A stretch of DNA of 64,000 nucleotides from Thiococcus pfennigii. GTDB taxonomy: Bacteria > Pseudomonadota > Gammaproteobacteria > Chromatiales > Chromatiaceae. This document shows positions 16,027 through 25,534 of the stretch, in pieces. The position numbers and the translations under genes were made by a program. Within the stretch, counting starts at the first letter, position 1; each line of letters starts with the position of its first letter. Under the pieces are notes generated by a model. That model had not been told where the DNA came from. It saw only the letters and a list, made by a program, of their open reading frames with translations, and did no database searches. Location of the stretch: contig NZ_NRRW01000010.1 of the NCBI RefSeq assembly GCF_016583835.1, positions 27,686 through 91,685 of the forward strand, written 5' to 3'.

Positions 16027-18201
16027 TCAGCCCGCGAGCAACAGGGCGCTCGCCTGGCGCAACTGCGCGATCAGGTCGGCACGCCCGTGCGCGGCGGTCT
16101 CGGCGGAGGCCTCGGCGGGGGGGCGCAGCTGCAGGACGACGGCGACGACGAGGGCGGCAAGCTCGCTCCCGATCCGCCGCTGTCGCAGCGCGGCGCCGAG
16201 GCGCGCGCTGGCGAGTTCGGCGAGGAGGGGTAGGGTGGGCTCGAGCGCACGCCGTGCGTGGGCGAAGGCGGCGAGCTCGCGTCGTTCGCCGGCGGTGAGC
16301 CGGGGCGTGCGGGCCGGGAGGGTCGCGAGCAGGGCGGCGATCGTCGCCGGGGCTACCTGTCGCAGCGGCCCCGGCAGCAGGCGTGGCAGGCGTTCGGCGA
16401 GGCGCCGGGCGGCCTCGGTCAGCAAGGCGCGGCCCGCGGCCGTCAGTGGGCGCAGGACGACCAGGCCGTGCTCGCCGCTCGCGGCGTTGCGATGCGTGCC
16501 GAGCTGCGCCGGGGCATGGCCGCAGCGTCCCCAGAAGGCGATGAGCCCCGGGGTCGCGCCGAAGCTGGCGCCGAGGAGATCCACCCCGTCGGCCTCGGCC
16601 TCGCTCGCGAGCGCCTCGAGCAGCCGCCGCCCCAGGCCTCGCCCGACCAGGGCCGGGTGGACCGTGAGGCGCACGATGCGCCGATAGCGCAGCCGCGGTG
16701 CCTCGGCGAGACCGGCGTGGGCGGAGAGGGTCTGCGGCAGCAGGTGACCGCGCGGCCTCCGGTGCCCGGCGAAGACGGCCTCGGTCAGGTCCGCCGCGAA
16801 GGACCCCTCATCGGCCGTGAGGGCGGTCGCGACGATCGCCCGGCCGTGGCGCAGCACCTGGATGCGCACATTGGGACCGTCCAGGAGGTGGCGCAGGTCG
16901 AGCGGTCGGGTCTGGTAGTGGGCGAGGACGAGCAGGCCGAAGAGCTCGGCGAGCGTCGCCTCGTCCTGGACGAGGGTTTCGCGGTCGAGGCTCGCGGCCG
17001 TGCAGCGGGCCGGCGTGGCCGCGGCGACCGCCTCGGTCGCGGCCGGGGCGGCCGACAGGAGCAGCGCCTGGGCCGTCAGGGCCTCGAGCGGGTCGTGCGG
17101 CGCCCAGCGGATCGGGGCGGCGAGGGTCAGGTGGCGCCAGTCCGGCGCGAGTCGCTCGAGCCGCTCCCGGAAACGCACCTCGAAACCGCGCCCGGTCCCC
17201 TCGTAGCCGTGGACGGTCGTGGCGAAGACAACCCGCCGATACCGGGTCAGGGCGCGTTCGAGCAGCGGTGCCGGGATGCCGGCGGCCTCGTCGATCAAGA
17301 GTAGGTCGGCCGGTGGGGCGGTCAGGTCGAGGGCGTCCGGGGCGATGAAGGCGAGGCGGCCTTGGCCGCAGGCGAGACCGTCCCGGCCGGCTTGGCTCTC
17401 GGTCGGGCTGTCTTCGAGCACCGCGGCGGCGTGGCGGAAGATGGGCTCGACGGCGGCGCGGCGCGGGGCCGTGACCAGGATGCGTGCGCCGTCGGCGAGG
17501 AGCAGGCGGGCGGCGGCGAGTCCGAGCGCGGCGCTCTTGCCGCGGCCGCGGTCGGCCGTGATCACGAGCGGACGGCGCGCCCGACCGCGGGCCGTCTTGA
17601 CGATGGTCGCGACGGCATGCTGCTGATCGGCCGTCGCCGGCCTGGCCGGCGAGGCGGCCGTGCAGGGGGGCGCCGACGGTGCCTCGGCGGGCAATGGGGG
17701 CGGTGGCAGCGGTCGGCCCTGGTCGACGATCGAGCAATCGGGGTCGGCCTCGAGCACCCGTACCAGGCGGGCGATGAAGCGCCCGCCGACGTCGGCCGGT
17801 GTGAAGGGGTGCACCGCGATCCGCTGCGTCTGCGGATCGCATCGCCGCGGCCAGTCGCCGAGCGGTGGGGTCAGGAGCACCAAGAGCCCGCCGCCGCGCA
17901 GGGTACCGGTGGCGGCCCCCAGGCCATCCGGGTCGAGCCCGCCGTGGGCATCGTAGACGAGCACGTCGAACTCCTGGCCGAGCAGCTGATCCGCGCTCTC
18001 AAGCGGCTGGGTCCGGGCCGCGACGGCCCGGTTCGTCAGCCAGAGCGCGGCGCCGTCGGCCGTCGCCGCCTGTGCGGCGGCCAGGGTCCAGTCCGCATCG
18101 CCGGCGAGGACCAGCGTGCCGCGATGGTTGGCGGCCCGCGCCCGGGCGCGCAGGGCTCGGGCGAGGGCCATCAGGGCGGGTACGTCGGGGGGCGGCGGCA
18201 T
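16027..18201 (-). CDS. tmcA: tRNA(Met) cytidine acetyltransferase TmcA
   Basis: About 724 residues. It acetylates C34 of elongator tRNA-Met using acetyl-CoA and ATP. The N-terminal DUF1726-like domain (DVLVYDAHGGLDPDGLG) is followed by an RNA-helicase-like ATPase with a P-loop TADRGRGKSAALG and acidic motif LLIDEAAGIP. A GNAT domain then follows with RLTVHPALVGRGLGRRLLEAL and GASFGATPGLIAFWGRCGH. The ATG at 18201 starts the protein just before the first conserved helix; the frame is open to 18294, so a longer N-terminus is possible. The helicase P-loop reads G-R-G-K-S rather than the common G-x-x-x-x-G-K-S/T but keeps the K-S pair. Confidence 0.93.
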   Translation of the reverse strand: MPPPPDVPALMALARALRARARAANHRGTLVLAGDADWTLAAAQAATADGAALWLTNRAVAARTQPLESADQLLGQEFDVLVYDAHGGLDPDGLGAATGTLRGGGLLVLLTPPLGDWPRRCDPQTQRIAVHPFTPADVGGRFIARLVRVLEADPDCSIVDQGRPLPPPPLPAEAPSAPPCTAASPARPATADQQHAVATIVKTARGRARRPLVITADRGRGKSAALGLAAARLLLADGARILVTAPRRAAVEPIFRHAAAVLEDSPTESQAGRDGLACGQGRLAFIAPDALDLTAPPADLLLIDEAAGIPAPLLERALTRYRRVVFATTVHGYEGTGRGFEVRFRERLERLAPDWRHLTLAAPIRWAPHDPLEALTAQALLLSAAPAATEAVAAATPARCTAASLDRETLVQDEATLAELFGLLVLAHYQTRPLDLRHLLDGPNVRIQVLRHGRAIVATALTADEGSFAADLTEAVFAGHRRPRGHLLPQTLSAHAGLAEAPRLRYRRIVRLTVHPALVGRGLGRRLLEALASEAEADGVDLLGASFGATPGLIAFWGRCGHAPAQLGTHRNAASGEHGLVVLRPLTAAGRALLTEAARRLAERLPRLLPGPLRQVAPATIAALLATLPARTPRLTAGERRELAAFAHARRALEPTLPLLAELASARLGAALRQRRIGSELAALVVAVVLQLRPPAEASAETAAHGRADLIAQLRQASALLLAG

Positions 18202-18340
18202 CGTCGTGGGCGGCTGGATACTGGCGTGCGGGTGGCGGTCTGCGGTGCACGCGGGGTCTAGGGTTCCCCGCGATCGATCGCCTTCCGATCCCATCGCGCG
18301 GGTGGGCGGTCGGTGGGTTCGGTCGGCGGGGCTGGCGATG

Positions 18341-18763
18341 TCAGGGCGGTGGGCTGGACGGGGCGCCGGCGTTGACCTCGTCGATCTGGTCGTTCAGCGT
18401 CCAGTAATCGTAGACGTAGCCGACGAGGAAGAGGCCGCCGGTCAAGAGCCAGAGGAGACCCGTTGGCCACTTGCCCAGATAGAAGCGATGGACGCCGAAT
18501 AGGCCGAGGAAGGTCAGGAGGATCCAGGCCAGATTGTAGTCCTTCGGGCCCTCGAGGTAGCGACGGTCGGCCCGGCGGTCCATGCCGGGGATCAGTAAGA
18601 GGTCGACGAGCCAGCCGATCAGCAGCAGGCCGGCGGTCAGGAACCAGATGGTGCCGGTGACCGGTTTGCCGTAGTAGAAGCGATGGGCGCCGAGGAATCC
18701 GAAGATCCACAGCAGATAGCCCATCAGGAGCGAATGGGACTTGCCTGTCGTTTGCATGGTCAT
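18341..18763 (-). CDS. Double TM2-domain membrane protein
   Basis: 140 residues made of two TM2 units. Each has a helix, the motif G-x-x-G-x-H-R-F-Y-x-G (FGFLGAHRFYYG and LGLFGVHRFYLG) and a second helix ending near an aspartate. A charged linker (MDRRADRRYLEGPKDYN) separates them, and the tail is proline-rich. TM2 proteins are integral membrane proteins of unknown molecular function; tandem fusions like this are common in gammaproteobacteria. The ATG at 18763 follows GGGGAGATG on the minus strand. A second in-frame ATG two codons later is equally possible. Confidence 0.85.
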   Translation of the reverse strand: MTMQTTGKSHSLLMGYLLWIFGFLGAHRFYYGKPVTGTIWFLTAGLLLIGWLVDLLLIPGMDRRADRRYLEGPKDYNLAWILLTFLGLFGVHRFYLGKWPTGLLWLLTGGLFLVGYVYDYWTLNDQIDEVNAGAPSSPPP

Positions 18764-18935
18764 CTCCCCTCCTCGGGGCCTCGCGCGGCGGGCGTGGCGA
18801 CATCTTATCCGGTGCGAGGCGCGCAGGAGGAGGCGCGCGACTGGCGACGGGGAACCCGAACCGGCCTCGCCGAGGTCCAGGACCCCTCGTGCTCGATCGA
18901 GTGCCAGTGTGGCTTGCGGTCCGATTCGTCTCCGC

Positions 18936-19553
18936 TCAGGCGTCGGGTCCCGCGACGAGCAGGGCCATGCGCACCAGGTCGGCCAGCGAGTCGGCCTGCA
19001 TCTTGTCCATGACCCGCGCCCGGTGGGCCTCGACGGTCTTGGCGCTGACGCCGAGCGCGGCGGCGATCTCCTTGTTCGACTTGCCGTCTGTGACGAGTGC
19101 CATGACCTCGTGCTCGCGCGGGGTCAGCTGCTCCAAGCGGGCGGCGATGTCGGTGCGGCGCAGCTGCTGGCGGCGCTGTGTCGCGTCTCGATCCAGACCG
19201 CGGCGGATGGCGCCGAGCAGGGCCTCGTCGTTGAACGGCTTCTCGATGAAGTCCAGCGCCCCGGCCTTCATCGCGCGCACCGCCATCGCCACGTCGCCGT
19301 GGCCGGTGATGACGATGACCGGCAGGCAGAGTTCGGCCTTCGCGAGCCGGGCCTGGAGCTCCAGGCCGCTCATGCCGGGCATTCGCACGTCGACGAGCAG
19401 GCAGCCGGGGCGCCCCGGGCAGTAAGCGGCGAGGAACTCCTCGGCGCTGCCGAAGGTGAGTACCCGCAGGCCGATCGACTCGATGAGCCACTTCAGCGAG
19501 GTGCGCATGGCCTCGTCGTCGTCGACGACGAATACGCTCGGTTCTCGATTCAT
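18936..19553 (-). CDS. FixJ/TtrR-type response regulator
   Basis: 205 residues. The receiver has an acidic cluster D11-D13, phospho-acceptor D55 in LLVDVRMPGMSG, T in VITGHGDV and K in FIEKPF, followed by a Q-linker and a LuxR-type HTH (LTPREHEVMALVTDGKSNKEIAAALGVSAKTVEAHRARV). This FixJ/TodT/TtrR subfamily usually pairs with a PAS-containing kinase, and the kinase gene just upstream overlaps its start by 4 nt. The regulated genes are not in view. Confidence 0.92.
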   Translation of the reverse strand: MNREPSVFVVDDDEAMRTSLKWLIESIGLRVLTFGSAEEFLAAYCPGRPGCLLVDVRMPGMSGLELQARLAKAELCLPVIVITGHGDVAMAVRAMKAGALDFIEKPFNDEALLGAIRRGLDRDATQRRQQLRRTDIAARLEQLTPREHEVMALVTDGKSNKEIAAALGVSAKTVEAHRARVMDKMQADSLADLVRMALLVAGPDA

Positions 19554-22135
19554 GTCGCGCTGTCCGTTGTCCGTTCCGCCGTAGCGATGACCGGCAGGAC
19601 GACGTGGAAGGTCGTCCCGGCGCCGGGTTGGGATTCGGCCCAGATCCGCCCGTCGTGATCGTCGAGGATGGTCCGGCTGATCGGCAGCCCCATCCCCATG
19701 CCGCTGTCCTTGGTCGTGTAGAAGGGCTCGAACAGGCGGCGCATCTGCGTCGGCTCGATGCCCGGTCCATTGTCCTCGATCTCGACCTCGGCTTCATCGG
19801 GAGTGACCCGGGTGCGGATCGCGATACGCCGTTCGGCTGCCGGCATGTCGGCCAGGGCGTCGAGGGCGTTGCGCACCAGGTTGAGCAGGACCTGCTCGAT
19901 CTGCACCAGATCGACATTGACCAGGATGCGCCCCGGGGCCATCTCGAGGTGCAGCGCGATACCGAGGCGTTCGACGTCGAATTCGACGAACGAGCAGACC
20001 TCGCGCACCATCGCATTGAGGTCGGCCGCGGAGCGGATCGGTGGTTGCTTGGCGACCAGCGCGCGGAGTCGTCGGATGATCTCGCTGGCCCGCTCGGCCT
20101 GGGTCGTGATCTGGCCCATCGCCTGGATCAGCGGCTGCGGTTCGATCAGGTCGCCCTGGAGCCGGCGGCTCGCGCCGTTGGCGAAGTTGGCGATCGCCGA
20201 GAGCGGCTGGTTGAGCTCGTGGGCCATGCCGGTGGCGACCTCGCCGAGGGTGCTCAGGCGGCAGACGTGGACCAGCTCGGCCTGGTGCTGACGGGCCTCC
20301 TGCTCGGCGCGGCGCACGGCGGTGATGTCGCGCCCGTAGATGTTGACGTAGCCGAGCTCGCGGATCGGCGTGAAGAGGAGGGCGTAGACCTGCCCGGCGA
20401 GCACCGTTTCGCGCTCGTGCGTTTCGCCGTCGACCAGCGCTTGGTCGACCTCGGCGACCCAATCTGCCGGCAGTCGGTCGCCGACTGCGCAGCCCCAGGC
20501 CTCGAGCAGTGGTCGGCTGGCACGGTTGGCAAAGACGAGCCGGCCGGCCTCGGCAACGCGCAGGATGGGATTCGGGCTCTCGTTGGCGATGCGCGCCAGG
20601 CTCTTGATCTCGCGCTCGGCCTCCAGACGCTCGGTGATGTCGTGCATGTAGAGGGTGTAGAAGGTCCCATCGTCGACCTCGATCGGGACGATCGACAGCT
20701 CGACCGGCATCGTCGTGCCGTCGTGGCGCAACGCCGCGAGCTCGCCGCGCACGTGGGGCTCGCGGCCTTCGCGCTGGGCTCGGTGGGACTCGGCGAGCAG
20801 CCCGTCGAAGAGGGGGAGGTCGGACGCCGCGACGCTGCGCACCGCGAATGGCTGGCCGATGTCGCGGTCGCGGCGCAGGCCGAAGGCGCGTTCGGCGGTG
20901 GGGTTGCAGTCGACGATCCTGCCGCGGCCGTCGATGGTCACGATCGAGTCGAGCGAGGCCTCCATGATCGCCGCCTTCAGGGCCTCGGTCTCCCGCATCT
21001 CGTGTTCGTAATGGCGGCTGAGCTCCTGGCGGGCCTTGAGCACGAGTTGGGTGAACTGCTGGATCCAGTCCTCGAGCAGCAGCAGTTGGTTGTTGCCGCG
21101 CTGGAAGCCGGGCTGGGCGATGCCCAGTGCCCGGTGGGCGAAGCGCGACATGCGCTTGAGGATCCTGTTCAGCCGAGCCGAGACCAGATAGATCACGGCC
21201 GTGAAGACCAGGATGAAGATCAGCGCCGTGAGGCCGCGCTGGCGCCACTCGAAGGTGCGCATGTGGCGCGCCATCCGATCGACGCTGGCGTGGGAGACGA
21301 AGGTCGTGAAGTGCAGATCCCAGCCGCCGGTCTCCTGCTGCGACAGGGGCTGCGAGGTGATCAGGTAGTCGCGCCGCCAGGTCTTCAGATGGGTCCCGGG
21401 CGGCAGCGTCTCGGGGTCGACGCTCGTGACGATCCGTTGGGTCGAGCCCGTGACCAGGGCGACCAGGACCCGTTCTGGCCAGATGACCTGCTGCGCGGCG
21501 GTCAAGAAGTCGGCATCGACCGGGACGGCGAGGACCAGAGTGCCCATCGGGAAGCCCTCCGAGTCCTCGATCAGGTCGCCGATGACCAGATAGGGCAGGC
21601 CGCCGACCGCGACCAGGAGTGGACGCATGCCGTCGGGCCAGGTCAGTTGGCGGCGGATCTTGTCCGTGAGTTCCCCCGGCAGTGGCTGACCTCGGCTCTC
21701 GTAGACCTCGCGCAGCGCCCCGGTCCCGTCGAGCAGCAGGATGTGGCTCGGCGTCGGCAGTTCGTAGCGGGCGAAGCTGTCGGCGAGCCAGGCGGGTTTG
21801 GCATCGCGGTAGAGGCGGGTTTCGAAGGGCTCGTTCGGCAACCAGACGATCGGATCGAGGTGTTCGGCGAGACGCCTGTGGTTGGCGAGCAGGCGGGTCG
21901 TCGCCGCATAGCTCGCGACATAGCGGTCGAAGCGGATCAGGCCCTCGCGCGAGCGCAGGCTGAGCTGGGTCTTGAGCTCCCTGTTGGCGATCTTCGAGAT
22001 CATCCGTCCCTGGACCTGGTCGAGCACGGCCCAGACCGCCAGGCCGGTCAGGAGCCCGATCAGGATCGCGATCACCGGCATCGGCAGTGGGCGCAGCAGC
22101 CGGAAGAGGAAGGGTTTGACGGTGAAGGTCTTCAC
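19550..22135 (-). CDS. Membrane-bound PAS-PAS sensor histidine kinase (FixL/DctB-like)
   Basis: About 861 residues. A first membrane helix (MPVIAILIGLLTGLAVW) leads to a periplasmic domain of about 280 residues ending at a second helix (GLTALIFILVFTAVIYL). Two PAS domains (around SLDSIVTIDGRGRIVDCNPTAE and ESPNPILRVAEAGRLVFAN), HisKA with H in ATGMAHELNQPLSAIANFANG, and HATPase with NLVRNALDAL, DNGPGIE and GMGMGLPIS follow. The start is uncertain: a GTG at 22135 gives a short cationic leader, but the frame stays open to 22333, overlapping the divergent RDD gene. It phosphorylates the FixJ-like regulator next door. No haem-PAS signature could be judged by eye. Confidence 0.85.
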   Translation of the reverse strand: MKTFTVKPFLFRLLRPLPMPVIAILIGLLTGLAVWAVLDQVQGRMISKIANRELKTQLSLRSREGLIRFDRYVASYAATTRLLANHRRLAEHLDPIVWLPNEPFETRLYRDAKPAWLADSFARYELPTPSHILLLDGTGALREVYESRGQPLPGELTDKIRRQLTWPDGMRPLLVAVGGLPYLVIGDLIEDSEGFPMGTLVLAVPVDADFLTAAQQVIWPERVLVALVTGSTQRIVTSVDPETLPPGTHLKTWRRDYLITSQPLSQQETGGWDLHFTTFVSHASVDRMARHMRTFEWRQRGLTALIFILVFTAVIYLVSARLNRILKRMSRFAHRALGIAQPGFQRGNNQLLLLEDWIQQFTQLVLKARQELSRHYEHEMRETEALKAAIMEASLDSIVTIDGRGRIVDCNPTAERAFGLRRDRDIGQPFAVRSVAASDLPLFDGLLAESHRAQREGREPHVRGELAALRHDGTTMPVELSIVPIEVDDGTFYTLYMHDITERLEAEREIKSLARIANESPNPILRVAEAGRLVFANRASRPLLEAWGCAVGDRLPADWVAEVDQALVDGETHERETVLAGQVYALLFTPIRELGYVNIYGRDITAVRRAEQEARQHQAELVHVCRLSTLGEVATGMAHELNQPLSAIANFANGASRRLQGDLIEPQPLIQAMGQITTQAERASEIIRRLRALVAKQPPIRSAADLNAMVREVCSFVEFDVERLGIALHLEMAPGRILVNVDLVQIEQVLLNLVRNALDALADMPAAERRIAIRTRVTPDEAEVEIEDNGPGIEPTQMRRLFEPFYTTKDSGMGMGLPISRTILDDHDGRIWAESQPGAGTTFHVVLPVIATAERTTDSAT

Positions 22136-22325
22136 TGGCAGGGGCGATCTCGTTGGCTGGGCGGGCGGTGGGTCCCGGGCGGGCGGTCGGCCGGTATCCT
22201 GCGTTCGGCGGCGTTTCGCGAACGCCGCAGACGGGCGCCAGGGCGAGGCGGCGCGCGGCGATGGCCTTCGGCGCCGGCTGCGGCGACAATCACGGCCTTT
22301 TACCGATTTGGCAGGTGATTCCCGC

Positions 22326-22781
22326 ATGACCATCGATATCGCCCAGGCCCGCCCGCCGGGCCTCCCGCGCCGTCTCGCCGCGATGCTCTACGACGGCCTG
22401 CTGCTGCTCGGCGTGCTGTTCGTCGCCGTCGCGCTCGTCGTGATCCCCTACGAGCAGGTCCTCGGGTCGTCGTTCCCGAATCAGGATCCGCTCGCCCGCC
22501 TGATCCTGCAAGGCTATCTGCTCTTGGTCAGCGGTCTGTACTTCACCTACTTCTGGATCCGCGGCGGTCAGACCCTCGGGATGCGGGCCTGGCGCCTGCG
22601 GGTGCTGCGCGAGGACGGCGAGCCGCTCCGCTGGCGTGATGCCTGGGTGCGTTTCCTCGCCTCGCTGCTGTCGCTTGTCCCCGCCGGGCTCGGCTTCGCC
22701 TGGATCCTCATCGATCGCGAACGGTTCGCCTGGCACGATCGGCTCTCGCGCACCCGCCTGGTCATCCTCGCGAAGCGGTGA
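22326..22781 (+). CDS. RDD family membrane protein
   Basis: 151 residues with three to four membrane helices. The Arg-Asp-Asp motif region appears as RRLAAMLYDGLLLLGVLF. The downstream conserved block is GQTLGMRAWRLRVLREDG, and the closing element WHDRLSRTRLV is typical. The family includes proposed sodium/proton antiporters, but most members are uncharacterised. The ATG at 22326 lies within the open leftward frame of the kinase, so the two genes are tightly divergent. The stop is 4 nt from the convergent lptG stop. Confidence 0.85.
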   Translation: MTIDIAQARPPGLPRRLAAMLYDGLLLLGVLFVAVALVVIPYEQVLGSSFPNQDPLARLILQGYLLLVSGLYFTYFWIRGGQTLGMRAWRLRVLREDGEPLRWRDAWVRFLASLLSLVPAGLGFAWILIDRERFAWHDRLSRTRLVILAKR

Positions 22782-22784
22782 CCC

Positions 22785-23849
22785 TCAGCCGACGCGCCGC
22801 AGGAGCCAGAGCGCCCCGGCGGCGAAGAGGGTCGGCGGCAGCGTCGCGGCGATCATCGGGCTGAGATCGAACAGCAGCGAGAAATGGACCAGGGTCCGAC
22901 TGAGCAGGTAGAAGGCGATGCCGGCGAAGATCGCGAAGACGACCTGCGTGCCCATGCTCGTCGTGCGCGCCGAGCCGAGTAGGATCGGGATCGCGACCAG
23001 GATCATCGTCAGGATCAGCGCCGGCTGGACGAGCTTGCTCCAGAGGGCGATCTCGTAGTTGCGCCCGTCCTGGTCGGTGTTGGCCATGAAGCGCACATAG
23101 TGGTAGAGATCCCAGATCGGCAGCGCCTGCGGCTCGATGACGACGACCTCCAGCAGCCGCGGGCTGAGCAGCGAGTCCCAGCGGGCGCGTTCGATCTGCT
23201 CGACCTGGACCCCGTCCAGCGACAGGCGGCTGCGGGCGATCGACTCCAGCGTCCACTGCCCATCGGCGTAGCGCGCTTCGGCGGCGTGCGAGGCCAGCGT
23301 GAGCGTCCGCCCGGGGCCGACCTCGTATATCGAGATGTCGCGCAGGTTGCTCCCCGAGAGGATCTCGCGAATGTTGACGAAGGTGTTGCCGTCGCGCGCC
23401 CAGAAGCCGCTTGCGGTGTGCTGCATGACCTGTCCGGTCAGGGCCTCGGAGCGTCGCTGTTGGCCCTCCTGCTGGGCGTAGGGGGCGAGGCCTTCGCCGA
23501 TCAGGATCGCGGCCAGTGCCAACGGCACGCCGCCCTTCAACGCGGCGAGGACGAGGCGCCCGATCGAGACGCCGGCGGCACGCATCGCGACCAGCTCCGA
23601 GCCGCTCGCGAGCGACCCGAGTCCGACCACGGCGCCGATCAGGGTGGCGATCGGGAAGAGCTCGTAGCCGTAGCGGGGCATGGTCAGGGTCACGAAGACC
23701 AGCGCGTCGAAGAACTGGTAGTCGCGCTCGCCGATCTGATCCATCTCGTCGGCCAGGAGGAAGAACCCGAGCAGGGGGAGCAGCACGGCGAGGGCGAGCA
23801 GGGTGCCGCCGATGACCGAGCCGGCGATGTAGCGGTCGAGGATGCGCAA
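22785..23849 (-). CDS. lptG: LPS export ABC transporter permease LptG
   Basis: 354 residues with six helices and a periplasmic beta-jellyroll domain between helices 3 and 4. The opening RILDRYIAGSVIGG, the loop GSELVAMRAAGVS, the periplasmic segment GFWARDGNTFVNI, the segment LPIWDLYHYVRFM and the final helices match LptG rather than LptF. LptG works with LptF and LptB2 to extract LPS from the inner membrane and feed LptC. It is divergent from pepA, the normal gammaproteobacterial position of an lptF-lptG pair, but no lptF lies between; 174 nt separate its start from pepA. Confidence 0.93.
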   Translation of the reverse strand: MRILDRYIAGSVIGGTLLALAVLLPLLGFFLLADEMDQIGERDYQFFDALVFVTLTMPRYGYELFPIATLIGAVVGLGSLASGSELVAMRAAGVSIGRLVLAALKGGVPLALAAILIGEGLAPYAQQEGQQRRSEALTGQVMQHTASGFWARDGNTFVNIREILSGSNLRDISIYEVGPGRTLTLASHAAEARYADGQWTLESIARSRLSLDGVQVEQIERARWDSLLSPRLLEVVVIEPQALPIWDLYHYVRFMANTDQDGRNYEIALWSKLVQPALILTMILVAIPILLGSARTTSMGTQVVFAIFAGIAFYLLSRTLVHFSLLFDLSPMIAATLPPTLFAAGALWLLRRVG

Positions 23850-24023
23850 CGGTGAGGACCTGTGGTCGGCGTGGCCGCCGGCCGTTCTTTCAAGCCTGCC
23901 GCGCGGCCCCGATATCGATTAGACTCGAACGCGATCATCTTACTACACCGCAGCGGTACCGGAGCGATCCGGGCCAGCGCCCGGGCCGCCCGCCGCGGAC
24001 ATCGAATCCACAATGGAGCAGCG

Positions 24024-25523
24024 ATGGAATTCAGCGTCAAGACCGGCGCGCTGGCCAAGCAGCGCACCCCCTGTCTCGTCCTCGGGATCTTCGAGCGGCG
24101 CCAGCTCTCTGCCCCGGCGGAGGCGATCGACGAGGCGAGCGGCGGACGCCTCGCCGAGGTCCTGAAGCGCGGTGATCTGGGCGAGGACGTCGGCGCCACC
24201 CTCTGCCTCTACGACCTGCCGGGGGTGGCCGCCGAGCGGGTCCTGCTGGTCGGTTGCGGCAAGCGCAAGGAATTCGATCGCGCCCGCTACGTCCAGGCCT
24301 GCACCGCCGCGGCGCGGACGGTCGATGCGCTGGGCGCCGGCGCGGCCCTCTCGGCGCTGCCCGCGCTCGCCCCGAACGGCCTCGACCACTACCGTGCCGC
24401 CCGCGAGGCGGTCGCCGCGACGGCCGCTGCCGTCTATCGCTACACCCGGACCAAGGATGACAAGAAGGCCCCGAAGCACCCGCTCAAGCGGCTGCACCTG
24501 TGGGTTGCGGAGAAGGGCGAGCAGGCCGCGGTCGAGCGCGGCGTGCAGCACGGCCTGGCGATCGCGCACGGCGTCGCCCAGGCGCGCGAGCTCGGCAATC
24601 TGCCCGGCAACATCTGCACCCCGTCCTACCTCGCCGAGCAGGCCCAGGCCCTCGGCACCGAATTCCCGGGCCTGCGCGTCGAGGTCCTCGAGGAGGCCGA
24701 CATGGAGGCGCTCGGGATGGGCGCGCTGCTGTCGGTCTCGCGCGGTAGCCGCCAACCGGCGAAGTTCATCCTGATGCACCATCAGGGCGGCAAGGCCGGC
24801 GAGAAGCCGGTGGTCCTGGTCGGCAAGGGCCTGACCTTCGATGCCGGTGGCATCTCGCTCAAGCCCGCCGCCGAGATGGACGAGATGAAGTACGACATGT
24901 GCGGTGGCGCGAGCGTCTTCGGCGCCGTGCGCGCCGCCGCCGAGCTCGACCTGCCGATCAACCTGATCGGCGTCGTGCCGGCCTCCGAGAACCTGCCCGA
25001 CGGGGCGGCCAACAAGCCGGGGGACATCGTCCGGAGCCTCTCCGGGCAGACGATCGAGATCCTCAACACGGATGCCGAGGGCCGGCTGCTCCTCTGCGAC
25101 GCGCTGACCTACTGCGAGCGCTTCGATCCGGCCGTCGTCATCGACATGGCGACCCTGACCGGCGCCTGCGTGATCGCGCTCGGCAAGCACCCGGCCGGTC
25201 TCTTCACGGGCGATGATGAGCTCGCCGAGGAGATCCTCACCGCCGGCGAGGCGAGCGGCGATCGCGCCTGGCGCCTGCCGCTGTGGGACGACTACCAGTC
25301 TCAGCTCGACAGCAACTTCGCCGACATGGCCAACATCGGCGGGCGCGACGGGGGGGCCATCACGGCCGCCTGCTTCCTGTCGCGCTACACGAAGAAGTAC
25401 CGTTGGGCGCACCTCGACATCGCCGGCATCGCCTGGCTCGGCGGCAAGGAGAAGGGCGCCACCGGTCGTCCCGTGGCCCTGCTCGCGGAGTTCCTGTTGC
25501 GCCGCGCCGGGGCGCTGGCCTAG
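24024..25523 (+). CDS. pepA: Leucyl aminopeptidase PepA (M17, also a DNA-binding XerCD accessory in some species)
   Basis: 499 residues. The C-terminal catalytic domain contains the metal-binding and catalytic segments VGKGLTFDAGGISLKP, MKYDMCGGA, and the family signature NTDAEGRLLL. It releases N-terminal amino acids using two divalent metals; in E. coli it also helps Xer recombination and carA regulation. The ATG at 24024 is preceded by GGAGCA and yields the normal opening MEFSVKTG. holC follows after 11 nt, as in many gammaproteobacteria. Length and motifs are complete. Confidence 0.97.
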   Translation: MEFSVKTGALAKQRTPCLVLGIFERRQLSAPAEAIDEASGGRLAEVLKRGDLGEDVGATLCLYDLPGVAAERVLLVGCGKRKEFDRARYVQACTAAARTVDALGAGAALSALPALAPNGLDHYRAAREAVAATAAAVYRYTRTKDDKKAPKHPLKRLHLWVAEKGEQAAVERGVQHGLAIAHGVAQARELGNLPGNICTPSYLAEQAQALGTEFPGLRVEVLEEADMEALGMGALLSVSRGSRQPAKFILMHHQGGKAGEKPVVLVGKGLTFDAGGISLKPAAEMDEMKYDMCGGASVFGAVRAAAELDLPINLIGVVPASENLPDGAANKPGDIVRSLSGQTIEILNTDAEGRLLLCDALTYCERFDPAVVIDMATLTGACVIALGKHPAGLFTGDDELAEEILTAGEASGDRAWRLPLWDDYQSQLDSNFADMANIGGRDGGAITAACFLSRYTKKYRWAHLDIAGIAWLGGKEKGATGRPVALLAEFLLRRAGALA

Positions 25524-25534
25524 CCGCGCCGGCC

